Under the pieces are notes generated by a model, which did no database searches, was not told the DNA's origin, and saw only the letters and a list, made by a program, of their open reading frames with translations. DNA of 64,000 nucleotides from the NCBI GenBank assembly GCA_030549335.1, contig CM060188.1, positions 3,782,001 through 3,846,000 of the forward strand, in the 5' to 3' direction. Origin of the DNA: Pontederia crassipes. Taxonomy: Eukaryota > Streptophyta > Magnoliopsida > Commelinales > Pontederiaceae. Shown here one piece after another: positions 42,040-55,196 of the stretch (the first letter of the stretch is position 1; each line of letters opens with the position of its first letter). The position numbers were made by a program, and so were the translations under genes.

Positions 42040-43917
42040 TTTTTATTTAAATTTAAACTTATATTTGATTTAAACTTTTAAAAAATAAAATAAATTATTT
42101 TAAGTATGAAAACAATATTTATATATTTAGAAAACTTAATTTTTGCTTTAAAATAAACATTAAAATTATATTAAATAAATATAAAATAATAAAAAAATAG
42201 AGAAAAAAGTTGACTTTAGAAAGTGATGGTAAAACTTAAACATGAATGAATGTCTTTCTTTATTTATTTTTTTACAATATAAAAAATATGCATTAACATA
42301 TCCTTTGAGTTTGACATCACTAAATTTACCATTTTCTTCATCCAAATAAGCATTTATATTATAAAAAAAATAAATTTAATAATACATATATTTAGTTATT
42401 TTAGCTTTTTGGCATCTCCAATTTTTTTAAAGTTTCTTCTCGGATATTGATAAATAGCAAAATTATGATTAAAAAGAAATACAAGAAAATGGAAATCAAT
42501 TGAAAATGCGATGGTCGAGGAAGTGATAAAGTATTTTTTTCTAATATTCGAATATGCACAATAATATTATGGAAATAAATTTTTAATGCATTTGATTCGA
42601 TAAACCCACATATTTTGTAGACATAGATCACATCGAGATCTATGTGGTTACCAGCGGTCCATACGCGCAAATGCAGACATCAATGAGTTTTTTTCTGAGT
42701 TCTTGCCCGTGTTCTTCGCTGTGCTGCTGTGCAGGGCCCTGTACATGATGTCGAGAAGAGCACGACGCATCGCCATTTTTATAATCTCGAGGAGCTGATC
42801 GAGCTTCCACTTGGGTTGTACGCATGTGAATCTGCTGAAAATCTAAACTTATCAAAAGAATCAGATTATGCATGTGAATCAGATTTCTCAATTTCCATTA
42901 GCTCTAGATATGGATGGATAACCGTAATCTTTAAAAAAAATATTAAATAAAGCAGCATAATAAAATTATAACCTTTTTTTTCTCTCTCTCCGAGAACAAC
43001 TTGCACCGTCCTTTTACTGCGTCACCGTTGTTTCAGTGTGTCATGCAGCGTCTTTATGACCCGGAGTAAAAGGGCCGGGAGAGTTCTTGTTGCAGCAGAG
43101 AAATACTCCAGAGAATAAAGGTCTGTCTTTTTCTTTAGTTTGTGAGGTTACCATTGCAGGAGAAAGTGGTAAAGTGAAGAAGATATATCAGTCTCTTTCT
43201 CCATCTATCTCTCTCTCTCACACACACACACACGACGCAACTATGCAAGGCTGTTGGTAGACACTCTCTTGGTGAGCTCGTCTATTAATTAGTTTCTTCT
43301 GCTCTCTCATGTCTCTCTCTCTCCCCTCTCCATCTGTTTTGTTACGTTCTTTGATGCCTTTGGAGGTGAAATGCACCTACTTTCTCACTTTATAGCCCCT
43401 CAAAGAGTTCTTGTTCTGTTGAAGGGATGAAGTTAAAGATCTTGATGTGGGGATCTCTAGTTTGCTGTGAGCTTTGGAAGTTGTAGAGTTGCGATTTTTG
43501 GGTACTCAATAGCACTTCCAGAGTAGTAGTTTTTAAGTAAAAGATCTTACGCAGCTCAGATCTGCCAAGGTTAAAATCAGAATTTGATTTTAGAGGCAGC
43601 GAAAACACAAAGTGTCCTCCTTTTAGCTTTGGTAGTTGAAAAACTTGAGCTGTTACAAATTAATATAATTTTTTTTTCTCCTAAAAAGTTCAGACCTTTA
43701 ACCCAGTTGATGCTTCCTTCATTCTCATGTTTCATTTACACCTCTGAACCTTGCAGCTTGTTTGTGCAAGATTTGACATAAAAGACAAGGAAGGCTTGTT
43801 CGTTTTAGATGTGTTCTGAATCCTTGGGCAGATGATGAGATCTTAGAAGGAAATTGAACTTTGGATCATTACTAATCACTGTTTCCTGGTCCGTTCTGTG
43901 ATTTTTGAGGTTAAGAT

Positions 43918-46900
43918 ATGGCAAACATAAAGGATAACAGCAATAAGGAAGAGAATGGTGGAAAGAAACCTCAAGATAGTGGCAAATCTCCCTTTCCAGA
44001 TAAGGTGTTGGAAAGAGTTCTGGCTTTTGTGACGTCCCACAGGGATCGTAACTCCTTCTCTCTTGTCTGCAAGGATTGGTACGCCGCAGATCAGTCGAGC
44101 CGGAGGGATGTGTTCATTGGGAACTGCTACTCTGTGTCACCTGAGATGGTTGCTCGTAGATTTCCGAACATTCGAAGTGTTACCCTGAAGGGGAAGCCTC
44201 GTTTCTCTGATTTCAACCTTGTTCCCCCTAATTGGGGTGCTGACCTCCACCCTTGGCTCCTGACCTTTGCTTCTGCGTGCCCTTCCCTGGAAGAACTCAG
44301 GCTTAAGAGGATGACAGTCACAGACGAGAGCCTAGATTTCCTTGCTCGCTCTTTCCCTGAATTTAAAGTTCTTTCTCTTGTGAGTTGTGATGGATTTAGC
44401 ACCAATGGACTTGCCTCTATTGCCAGTCATTGCAGGTAGAGTTTTCTCTTCTCTGTTGACATTTAATCCAATGCCATTAGACATCTACTGAATGCTATCA
44501 AAATTGATATTTCCAATACAGTCAATATGATATTTATTCTAAGATTGCTAATTGAGTTCCACTTTGGACCTTGATTGAATTCATAATCCTGTACACACAA
44601 GTGCAGACTTGTGGCTATTTTCTTGAATTTCCATTGCATATATTAATAAGCATATGTCAGTTCAAGGTAATATGGTGCTATAATCTTTATCTTGAATATG
44701 CAATGTTGGCCTTTTTTATTTTTAGATATAACTTCATGCCAAAGAGTTATTCAAGTAAACAACAAATGTGGTGTTGATGCCTAATAACATCTTTGTAGGG
44801 TCGAGTCTAGACTTGGAGAGAACGTGTGAATGTCATGATGCTATTGTTTGAGAGTTGAAGTAGTAATTCTTCTTTGATAATATTGTTATTCTCATAATTG
44901 TTGTTTATGTTCCCAGATGATACTGAGTTACTGTAGTCAGAGAGAATTTTCGACAAGGTTTTGTTAGTGATCCTCCAAAGCCTTCTCCTTTTACGCCTCT
45001 CAAAGTAATGCTCTAGGGGACTCTCTTCTTAGCTTTGACAATGATGCTCAGGGGATACTTTTACACAGTGATTTTAGCCTCCTTTTATCGTTTTATAATT
45101 TTCTTGTGCGCAAAATGATAGCTGGCTTCCAACAAAAATTTGGTAAAAATTTCATCTTAATAATGTTAACTGTTAATAAAGTATGCATGAATAAAAATAT
45201 TAAGCTTGGGGAAATTAAATTATGAAATTTAATCAAGCAAATTTGCATGTCCAAATTACTTCTAATGTTAACAGTTATAAAATATTAAGCTTGGGAAATC
45301 CGATGTATCGTCCTCAAGCAAAATTCAAATAAGACTAAAGCTCCATCTTTGACGATCATAGGAGACAAACATTAAGGTGCAATTGAATTTTGTTAACTTA
45401 ATTAAAATATTAAGTCGTGCTTTCGGCACGCAAACCTAATGGACATCTTCAAAGATCATAGGATAGCATTAAGGTGTAATTGAATTTTTGTTAACTTAAC
45501 TAACCTATTAAGAAATCGTATTCAAAAGTAAATCTTCGTAGACAACTACCTTAATCTTTGGTTTATGGGCGAATCTTTTTAGTGATTCTTCTTCCGCTTT
45601 TGTAATAACTTTGACATTAGTGTCTTCAAGGAATAACCGAGAACTCACTTAAGCAAGGTCTCGGGTTCGAGTCTTGTCAACGTAGAAAATTCTTGTTGGG
45701 AGCTAGGGCAACCTAATCGGATTAGTTGGGCTCGATGTTGGGCCGGCCTTCAACCTGTGGACAGTGCCATCAGTAGCACCACACAGGTTGGATCGTCGGC
45801 ACCGCTTTCCAAATACGGGGGTTGGCCACCCAAAAAAAAAGGAATAACCAAGAACAACTATTTGTTAATTACACTCGCGCTCACCCATAAGAGAGAAACA
45901 AGGACACAAAGAAAGAAGAAAAACTAGCTTGTGGATGAGGAAAGGACTATGTGAGTGAGGATTTATTCTATAGAAAAATAATTTTTTGATTGGGTGAAAC
46001 TTTAAGTCGGAAAAGGACTCAAATCCGTAGCCAAAAATAATTTTGAACTCCAATTATAATTCTCCCTGATTGACTTAATTATATTATATTTATCTTCTTT
46101 TCTTTCCTTTCCTTTTCTTTTAATTAAACTCTTTATCTCTTCATAACTTCAATTATTCAAGGATTTCCAAATGAATTACATAAACCAATCATTTATTTAC
46201 TTATTTAATTATTTCAGAAAATTTGGGGTTATTACAATTAATCCATCTATTGATCCAGAAAAGCACCAAAAAATCAAATATATACCAAGGATTTTAATCA
46301 ATGCATGTTGCATATTTAAGATACATTTTATTCGAAATTTTACCTTTCAAATTTTTTTTGCGGGGTCAGCCATTTTGATTTCTGACTGAATATTGTTAAC
46401 TTTAACTTCAGGAGTTTGACTGAACTTGACATTGAAGAATGTGGAGTTGATGAGCTTGATGGTAATTGGCTAAGCTGTTTTCCTGAAGGTTTTACGACCC
46501 TGGAGGCACTTAACTTTTCTAATCTTCAATCTGAAGTGAATTTTGATGACCTTGAAAAGCTGGTAGCCAGTTGCAAGTCACTGAAAGTCCTAAAAGTAAA
46601 TAAACATGTGACACTGGACCAGCTAACAAGGCTGATTGTTAAAGCTCCCAAAATTACAGAGCTTGGGACAGGTTTGTTTCATCGTGAACACAATGATCAA
46701 GCATATGCAGACCTGGAAAGTGCATTCAGCAATTGCAAGAATTTGCACACCCTCTCAGGCTTGTGGACAGTTTCTTTCCTGTATCTCCCTACACTCTATC
46801 CCGCATGCTCAAATCTGACTTTCTTGAATCTGAGTTATGCCACCCTGCAGAGCACAGAGCTTGCTGAGTTATTGAAAAGTTGCCCACTTCTTCGCCGTCT

Positions 46901-47924
46901 GTGGGTAATTAAACTTTCTGATGCAAACTTTTTTCCCGGCATTAGTTTCAAAGACGAGCACCAACTTTGTCCATAATTATGAATTTATTTATGCTAGACC
47001 TGTACTATGGGAGAAATCAACCACAACATCAAATGGTTAAAACCATGGAAAGCATAAATTTTAGAGTCATGCATGCTCAGTGTCATGCAAATTGATTATT
47101 TCTTTCCTGTACTAGCTTGTTGATAAACTTCAACATGTTTTCTGTGTTAGGTGTTGGACACAGTAGGGGACGAAGGCCTGGAAGATGTGGCCTCTAGTTG
47201 TCCTCTACTGGAAGAGCTTCGGGTATTTCCTGCAGTCCCTTCCGACAATGAAGACATGATGGAAGACGGTGAAGATGGTGTCACTGAAGCCGGATTTGTT
47301 GCAGTATCTCAGGGTTGTCCCAATCTTCGCTACGTCCTTTACTTCTGTCGCCGGATGACCAATGCGGCAATGGAAACCGTGGTACGCAACTGTCCGAATT
47401 TTACGCACTTCCGCCTCTGCATCATGGCGACATGCGCGCCTGACCACCTGACAGGTGAGCCCATGGATGAAGGCTTTGGCGCTGTTGTGAAGACGTGCGC
47501 CAAGCTTGAGAGGCTTTCAGTTTCCGGGCTTTTGACCGATAAGGCATTTGAGTACATTGGCGAGTATGCACACAACCTGGAGTGCCTCTCGGTTGCTTTC
47601 GCAGGTAGCAGCGACAGGGCCATGCAGTGCGTCATGAAAGGGTGCACCAAGCTGCGCAGGCTGGAAATAAGAGATTGCCCCTTCGGGGATTCTGCACTAC
47701 TGTCGGGCATGGAGAGGTACGAGTCTATGAGATCTCTGTGGATGTCGGCTTGCGATGTAACGATGAATGGATGCCGGCTGCTGGCGAAGGAGATGCCGCG
47801 GTTGAATGTGGAGGTGATCAAAGAGAATGATGATGAAGATGACATCAAGGCTGAGAAAGTTTATGTATACAGATCTGTTGTAGGGCCTAGGAGTGATGCT
47901 CCTCCCTTTGTCCTCACCCTGTGA
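43918..47924 (+). CDS. TIR1/AFB auxin receptor F-box protein
   Basis: Intact gene for 594 residues in three exons: 43918-44435, 46412-46904, 47151-47924, with GT-AG introns in phases 2 and 0. TIR1/AFB proteins are the nuclear SCF ubiquitin-ligase subunits that bind auxin together with Aux/IAA repressors and send them for degradation. An F-box begins at about residue 26 ([13 protein letters not shown]) after a charged 25-residue extension; then [34 protein letters not shown] and leucine-rich repeats; the C-terminus is [15 protein letters not shown]. The extension and repeat sequences resemble the AFB6-type subclade more than TIR1, AFB2 or AFB5, but this rests on memory. The microRNA393 target region is degenerate. 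Intron 1 (about 2 kb) carries a SINE. Confidence 0.96.
45371..45505. repeat. Imperfect ~98-bp tandem repeat in AFB intron
   Basis: The phrase ATTAAGGTGCAATTGAATTT with preceding GATCATAGGA occurs twice, about 98 bp apart, in intron 1 of the auxin receptor gene. Confidence 0.6.
45645..45838 (+). mobile_element. SINE (copy A) in AFB intron 1
   Basis: About 195 bp with a tRNA-like promoter part: AAGCAAGGTCTCGG followed by a B box GGGTTCGAGTC. The body contains GGATTAGTTGGGCTCGATGT and GGCCGGCCTTCAACCTGTGG, and the end is an A-rich tail. Flanked by 17-bp near-perfect duplications AAGGAATAACCGAGAAC (45628-45644) and AAGGAATAACCAAGAAC (45839-45855). It is the best preserved of four related copies in the window. 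Confidence 0.88.
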
Positions 47925-47993
47925 CATGTGATGTCTTGTTTTTGTTTCAGTCCCTAATGCAAAACTATTCTCGTAAAACAATCTTGGTCCATC

Positions 47994-47999
47994 AATAAA
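47994..47999 (+). terminator. Polyadenylation signal of AFB gene
   Basis: AATAAA 70 bp after the stop codon, followed by T/G-rich sequence. Confidence 0.55.
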
Positions 48000-50685
48000 T
48001 TACGCTCGTTTGCGGAAGTAATTAAAAGGTTCGTATAATTTGATTCTTCCACTCTGTCTAATTTTTTGCATTATTTGATATTTCATGAACGTCAACAGGA
48101 ACGTGTCAGGCATTACTCTGAAGAGAGGCAAACTTGTAAAGATAGCATTTATCATGTTCATAACTTCAAGTCTTACATCCTACATTTGCACCAAGAATAT
48201 ATGAACATGTTCTTCCTCCACAATTACACACAAAGATAAAGAGAATCCATGTCTATGTGCATGTTTTTGGCTATCTAATATTGTATCGTAAAAAGTATCA
48301 ATAATCTTCCTACATTTCCTATACTTTGTATTATTTGATATTTCATTAGTAGATTTTTTTTTCCTCATTCGAATGCTCTCATTTATTTTTTTGTACTAGC
48401 ACCGAGACTAAGCATAGTGCTTCTTACAACATAGTCAACAGAAGATATCGAGTAATTTTTCTAGAATTATTTTCTTTTTTTGTGCCTTAAATTTGAGATA
48501 TTGTATGAAGTCTCTTACGATTTGAATTGGTTCTAGAGGATGACTGCATTGGAAATAATTGGAATGATCTTTTTTTAAAAGATTTCCCATGTTAAACTTT
48601 TTCTTGCATTTAAAGTAGAGACTATTTTCTGTTTTCACAAAGTAATAAGTCTATTTACCAAAAAGGGAAATAAAAAAGTAGAAAAATAACTTATCGATTA
48701 CATTTTTGCACTAAAATTTGAAATAATGAAAAATATTATAATTAGAAATTTTAAAAAATCAATTCGTGCGATATTATAATTAGAAAAAAAAACATTTTTT
48801 TCACGAGAGATTATAATTAGAAAAATGTTTTTATTTCTCTAATTATAATATTTTTTATTATTCCAATTTTTAGGACAAAAATGCAACTGATATGTTATTT
48901 TAATAATTTTATTTCACTAATATAAAAGTATTAATTATCATAATATTATATATTTAATACACAAAAAATTGGGCGGCTCAATTCGAATGGGTCATGTCCC
49001 AAAATGTGTCGAGTCGGTCTAAGTGCCTTAAGAAATTTTATATTTATTATGTATTATTTTTTTAAAAGTTTTTAATGATGATCGCGATTGAAAATTTGAA
49101 AAGTTAAATGACCTTATCTAAAATATTTGAGAAGTTAGATTGCCATGTAGATACAAAATTAAATTTGGATATAGTAGACAGAAAAAATATTTTCATGGTA
49201 TTTTATTTTTTTTAATTTGACGTAAATGAGAGAGAAAGTATTGATGTGGTGTCACGTAAGCATCCACATCAGTGTCACGTGCGCAATTCATCGACTAACT
49301 GGCTATAACTAGTCTGATCGCAGTTGAAATGTTTGTAAGTTCAATGATCATGGTGCTACAAAGTGAAGTTAAATGATCATATTGATAATATTCTTAAGTT
49401 GGATGAGCATGTGTGAAATTTTCTCCCTTCAACTTCCATAAGGTTTCACAATCTCAACGAAATAAGAATACAAAGGATGATGGGATTGAATTTGAAAATT
49501 TTTAAAATTGTCCTTACTATTTTCAATTACAACCATTCTCTTTATACACTTGTCCAAGTAAATTGCATAGTATAGTGTTTTATTTTAGAACTTTGAATTT
49601 TTTAAATGGTATTTTATAAACTTTAAAATAAAGAGCTAATAATTAGTTTAATTGATTTGTCAATTGAGTAAAGTTTATTATTTTTTTTAAAAAAATACAG
49701 TGTTTTGACTAGCATAGGAGATTAGATATTAATGGTAAGAGATAATGATTTTACAAATCTACTAAATTTTTTTCATAGCTTCGACTAATAGGTTGACTAC
49801 CCTACACTATTTTAAGCGTAACTTTTTGTGCAGTTATCTAAATTAGGTGATCTTGGAGTCTATGGAAAGTTAATAGAATTCTCTACAATCAACATTCATC
49901 CAAAACTGATAAGATTAGTGACAATTATTTAATCAAAGTGTAATACATAAAGTTATCTCTTTTTCTTTAAACTTTTTCAGCATTTTATTCTTAGTTATTC
50001 GAGATTTGTATCATCAAAATATAATTTTATATGTCATTAAAACTTATATCCAACACACAAGATCTTGCATGATATTTTGATCTATCTCACGAGATATTGG
50101 AGCACTCCCCTCTCTCATTCTCCAGATCCCCAAATCTCTCCGCCCTCTCTCTTTGTTTGTGCTCTCCAGGTGAACACTTTGTCCGCGCGCCGCCAAACCA
50201 CCGGAAAGGGAATCCAGCGTGCAGCGTCTCGCCGAACCTCCTCCTCAGGCTGATAGCGCTTTGACGTGCAGCGTCTGGCCATCCTCAGTGAACGAGGAGA
50301 GCTCGATCTGTCAAAGGGTCGAGGAAGAGGACATGGAGCATGCTAGTGATGGTTCCGACCACGATGACAAAGGATGCTGCATGATCTCCGAACCTCTCTC
50401 TTGATCTCCCCCTCTCCCTCCCTCTCTCAATCTCCTTCTCGATCTTCCCCTCTCTCTCCTAACTCTCTTATTCTCTTCCTCTCTCACTCTCCTTTGGTCC
50501 AGATTCGCCCTCTAGCTGTCATCGAAACCCCCGATGTCAACCCATCGCCTGCAACTTGAACCTCCGACCACCTCTGCGAGCTCTGATTGGCCTCCCTTTC
50601 TCGATCTCCAACTCACTTATGCAACTCGAAATTCCAATTCGCCTCCCACTCTCGATCTTCGGTGCAAGCATTTGGATTCACACCG
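48000..50685. other. Intergenic DNA
   Basis: AT-rich to about 50050, then a CT-rich, GC-richer stretch (50090-50680). No gene or complete mobile element recognised. Short open frames in the CT-rich part lack domains. Confidence 0.55.
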
Positions 50686-51274
50686 TGTAGCGCCCCGAGG
50701 GGCTCGGCCCCGCCACGCGGTGAGACCTCCTCCCCGGGGGGTGACCACATTCGATTCCTTCTTTCTTTCTTTACTTCTACTTTAACTCTACTTTGACCAT
50801 TTCGTTGACCGGACGGTCAACACAAAAGAAATGCGAAGCGAAAGAATAGATGTATAAAATAACACAGCGGGAGACTTAATGAGTATAGCGGAAAACTTAA
50901 AGAGATAGAATAATACAACGGAAGATTAAATGATAAGAAGAATACGATAAAATAAAGGAACCATGCGGAAGCTTAATATATCAAATGTTTTAGCTAGCTT
51001 TCATCAAAGGCAACAATGCATGAACCACATACATCCAAAAAGTGACCAAAATACATCTAAAAAAGGTGTCATAGTATGAGGAAACAATTTTATTACTAAG
51101 CACGGTACGGGGAAGCAAAAAGGTGTACTCGTTCGCCCAAAAATAGTGGCTCATAGATGCAAGGCTAGTCTAAATAAAATAACGACTCCAGTCCATAAGG
51201 ACACGGTAGGTCCCATCACCATATACAACCCAACACATACAACGATACATAAGATAACTACTACTCTTCTCCAA

Positions 51275-52922
51275 CGCTACAAGAAAAATGCATATTATCG
51301 ACGGTCCCAACCGTCGGTAATCAGCCGGAAAACCGTCGGTAACGCAATTACCGACGGTTTTTCAGTCGGAATCGATTCGTCGAAAAAACACTCGTCGCAA
51401 ACGAATTTGCGACGGTTGAAAAAAATCCATCGAAAATATCGACGGTTCTGGCCGTCGGAAAAGTCTCCGGCGGTTCGACCCGACGAAATTTTTCGACGGT
51501 TGCAACCACCGAAAAAGTCCCGACGGTTCGAACCATCGATATTTCCGACGGTTGCAACCGCCGAAAAAGGCCGACGGTTCGAACCGTCGATATTTCTGAC
51601 GGTTGCAACCGCCGAAAAAGGTCGACGGTTTGAACCGTCGCAACTTTTCGACGGTCGCAACTGTCGAAACTTTGGAAGGGCGTTGCAACCGTCGATCTTT
51701 AGACGGTCGCAACCGTCGCAAATAATGTTTTAAATATAAAAAAATTAGCGGTCGGATCCGGCCGCCTGGCGTTCGGATCCGGCCGTTGGAGGCCGGATCC
51801 GCCGCCTGGAGGCCGGATCCACCGCCAAGCGGCCGATCCGACAGCTGGAGGCCGGATCCACCGCCAAGCGGCCGATCCGACAGCTGGAGGCCGGATCCGG
51901 CCGCTGGAGAGGATGCTCGCGGGGGCCGCTGGGGTCGGATCCGAACGGCCACGGTCGGATCCGGCCGACAGCAGAGAGAGAGACACCGGCGCAGAGCGGG
52001 AGAGAGAGATACGCCAGCGCGGGAGAGGGTCGCCGGTGCGGGAGCGGGTCGCCGGCGTCCGACGCGCGGGAGAGGATGCTCGCGGCCGGGAGAGAGAGGA
52101 GAGGAGGGAGAGAGAGAGGAGTGGAGGGAAGAGGGAGAGAGAGAAGAGGGAGAGAGAGAAGAGGGAGGAGGAATATATATAAAGGGAAAAAGTGGAAAAG
52201 AAAGCGGGAAAAGAGAAAAAAAGCGGGATAACAAAATTTTAATTACCGACGGTTTCGGCCGTCGAAAATATAAATATTAAATATTTTTATAATTACCGAC
52301 GGTTGTGACCGTCGAAAATATATTTAGTTATATATAATATTTATTTTTTATTTTACCGACGATTTGAACCGTCGGTAATCGTTACCGATGGTCAAAACCA
52401 TCGGTAATTGCGACGGTTTGGACCGTCGCTAGTTATATTAATAAAATACTCTTTATACAATATTATTATTAATTTACCGACGGTTACGACTTTCGAAAAT
52501 TGCGGCAGATTTTGCGACGGATGGATATCCGTCAAAAAGATCGACGTTCCTAATCGTCGAAAAATTTAATAATAATATAATAAATTATATAATTAATTTT
52601 TTTATTTTCGACGGTCGTGACCGTCGGAAAATTCGTCGAAAAAATTTAATAATAATATAAAAAAATACATAATTTAATTTTTTTATTTTCGACGGTCATA
52701 ACCGTCGAAAAAGTCGTCAGAAATTACGACGGATGGATATCCATCGAAAATATCGACGTTCCTAATCGTCAAAAAATTTAATAATAATATAAATTATTTT
52801 CGACGGTCATAACCGTCAAAAAATCCGTCGGAAATGAAACCGTCGAAAAATCCGTCGCAAATTACGACGGATTTAAAACCGTCGGAAATTATCCGTCGGA
52901 AAATCGCGATTTTCTTGTAGTG
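51275..52922. mobile_element. Non-autonomous CACTA (En/Spm) element
   Basis: 1648 bp with ends CGCTACAAGAAAA (left, from CACTACAAGAAAA by one change) and CACTACAAGAAAA (right, inward). Flanks CAA and CAT would be an imperfect 3-bp duplication. Both subterminal regions are packed with CGACGG and its complement CCGTCG, often as palindromes such as CGACGGTTGCAACCGCCG, which in En/Spm elements are transposase binding sites. The centre is a GC-rich tandem repeat and a GAGAGA-rich tract; no transposase. Open frames here are repeat artefacts. Confidence 0.9.
51811..51905. repeat. 39-bp tandem repeat in CACTA core
   Basis: Units starting GGCCGGATCCACCGCC at 51811 and 51850, with a partial third at 51889. 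Confidence 0.85.
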
Positions 52923-55187
52923 CATGAGGACCATATGCAGAAGTGCACACCCCGCCGAGACCTCCGTACACACAACACCACCTCCCAGATGACCATTATG
53001 CACCTGTGGGGATCACACAGGGGAACAAGCTCAACCGTTAGCATAAAGTTAAGTGCGGATTCATATAAATCATAAATAAGTTCTATCCAAACATAGCATG
53101 AAAAGAGTATGTGATCAACGTAATAAAAGGATCAAGTCACCATGGATAAAATTTCATGAGTCATGGCATGGATAGAAATCATAATAACCATATCATATAA
53201 GAAGATCATAATCATAATAGAAAACACATTTTCACATTCATTCGCATGCTTAACTTTCATACATTTGTACTTGGCTTGCTTTCATACTTTTCATTTCATT
53301 CATTCATAACTTTACATCTTTACATTCTTTACATTCTTTGCATCTTTACATTCATCTTTTGAAGAGCTCTTCATCTTTAAAGGAATACCATTGCATAAAC
53401 TAATGATACAGCTATCTAGACATCAAATGCACGTAGGGGATCAGTGCCACGGCGAACTCCGTCGGGTTTGGATGACCTCGCCACCGACGAAAAGAAACAT
53501 CCGTATGGAAGAAACTCCCGCCTAGATAGCACATGGTAACCTGTGAGGGGGCTTGTTACGAGGCTAGGACATCATCCCTCATTGCACATGCGCCTGTCTT
53601 TCGATTCGTAAATCGATCAAGGCATAGACAGGTCACCTACGCCTGTCTTTCAGACTGTAGGCCGATCAAGGCATAGACAGGTCATCATCTTGTGTTGGTC
53701 TTTGTTTTCTTAGTAATCAAGTGGACGGAAGTTGTGTAGGAATCAAGGTTAAGATAAAAACAAGTCATCACTTCCAGTCCACACGACAGGTGCCCAAAAG
53801 TCACGGTCACCAGTCAAAAATTATTTCGGTCGACTAAGGAGTGCGGTCGTCATTTCTTATCATTCTTGTTCTTCATGTCATGGTTCACAATCAGATGTCT
53901 TCATGTTGTTCATTAGGGCCATAGTCCTTTCAAAATCATGGACATAATCATTCTTTGAAGTACTTAAAGAAGGTCATTATCGTACTTGGCATAAAGAGCA
54001 CATTAACACTTAGTTTTTTTCTTGATGAGAGGTCAACGATCATATTCCGGTGAAAGGCATAAGTTCACACTAAAATCAGGAAATCAATACTCGTAGGTTT
54101 GACATGGAAGCAAAGCAGGAGGTTTGACATTAGTTCAAAAGTCGGAGTCGTAATCGTCAAAATTTGGGGCCAAAACCCGGGCCGAATGAAAGGAAATATG
54201 GGCCGAGTTGGCCTGAATCGAACTCGATCTTTTAGGGTGAAAACTGAGAAGAACCCGGGCCGAGTTGGAGTTACACCCGGGCCGAGTTTGAAGGACGATT
54301 GAGTCAAGAGAATTGATTCTCCCGATCATCTTCTCCGCGGCAAACCTGGTTCGGGTACTTGGTTCGCCCTGAGCTCGAGTTTGCCATCCATGGCGGACCC
54401 GGGCCATGCTCGGAGTGAACTCGGTGCAGTCGGACAGAGCCCGAGCTGGGTTTTGGAAACTAGGGCCGGGTTATGTCGAGTCGTAAAACAGATTTCAAGA
54501 GTTCGTTTATCTCCGACAATCACCGGCGCAATACATCTACATTAACTAGATTAAACACATCATGAGCAGGAGTCTAACGTCTTCATTACATGGCAGAATC
54601 GCCTTAACATGCATCTAGGAATAGAAACTTTCGAAGCAGTTCATACGTTCATTTCATTTCGGGTCGGTTCGATCATATGCATAAATCATTCGGGTAGATC
54701 ATACATTCTATCATTTATGACTATGCAGGTCATCAGGTCATCATTCGGTGGCTTAATGCATTCATATACGAGGGTTCAGTTCATGAGCAGTTCAGGCATG
54801 CGTTGTTCGTCGAGAAACTCGATTTATGATAAAGATCCCGAATCCACATACCTTAAGGCCTAAGAGGTTGTGGTTCGTCCTTGCTCTGCTCTTCACGTCA
54901 TTGGTGCTGGAGATGGTCGTCGACGTACGTCCGTGCTCGCTGTGGTCCGCTCACTGGAGAGGGAAAAGAAGAAGAGTGAGGGACGTAGTCGGAAACGACG
55001 AGAGTCGAAGGAGAGCAGGGGGTTTCTTTTCTCACCTCGTCAAGGTCTTTGCTGCTCGCCTTCTCTGTCACCTGTGCCGAAGAGAATGTTCGGCGTCATC
55101 CACGCGCCCTCTGTCGTCCAATGCACAGAAAAGGAGCAGAGTGAGTTTTGAGGGAGAGCAAGGGGAAAAATGAAGGCTTGGGCGCCT

Positions 55188-55196
55188 CTTTTATAG
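55188..55196 (-). promoter_or_regulatory. TATA box of solo LTR
   Basis: CTATAAAAG on the minus strand, about 310 bp into the LTR, close to the relative position of the TATA box in the gypsy LTR. It could drive transcription leftwards. Confidence 0.55.

Larger units (their letters stand above)
39467..43917. other. AT-rich intergenic DNA
   Basis: KAO promoter side and AFB upstream side. Contains a 1.0-kb inverted-repeat transposon (40391-41396), an (AT)n microsatellite (41980-42037) beside AT-rich sequence resembling hAT-MITE cores (42040-42200), and CT/CA-rich DNA at 43190-43330 that is likely 5' UTR or promoter of the auxin receptor gene. The open frame at 42640-42891 has no recognisable domain. 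Confidence 0.55.

Noticed and set aside
42640-42891. Minus-strand frame of 83 codons
   Set aside because: No recognisable domain in any frame, no conserved neighbours; kept only as unassigned DNA.
46171-46389. Open frame before AFB exon 2
   Set aside because: Lies in intron 1, is AT-rich without a domain, and ends before the splice acceptor.
51362-52234. 290-codon minus-strand frame and neighbours in the CACTA element
   Set aside because: Translation consists of repeat-derived peptides from CGACGG and GGATCC repeats; no transposase motif.
51290-52910. Regularly repeated palindromic words resembling a CRISPR array
   Set aside because: Spacing is irregular, the spacers are themselves related, CACTA terminal repeats enclose them, and this is plant nuclear DNA.
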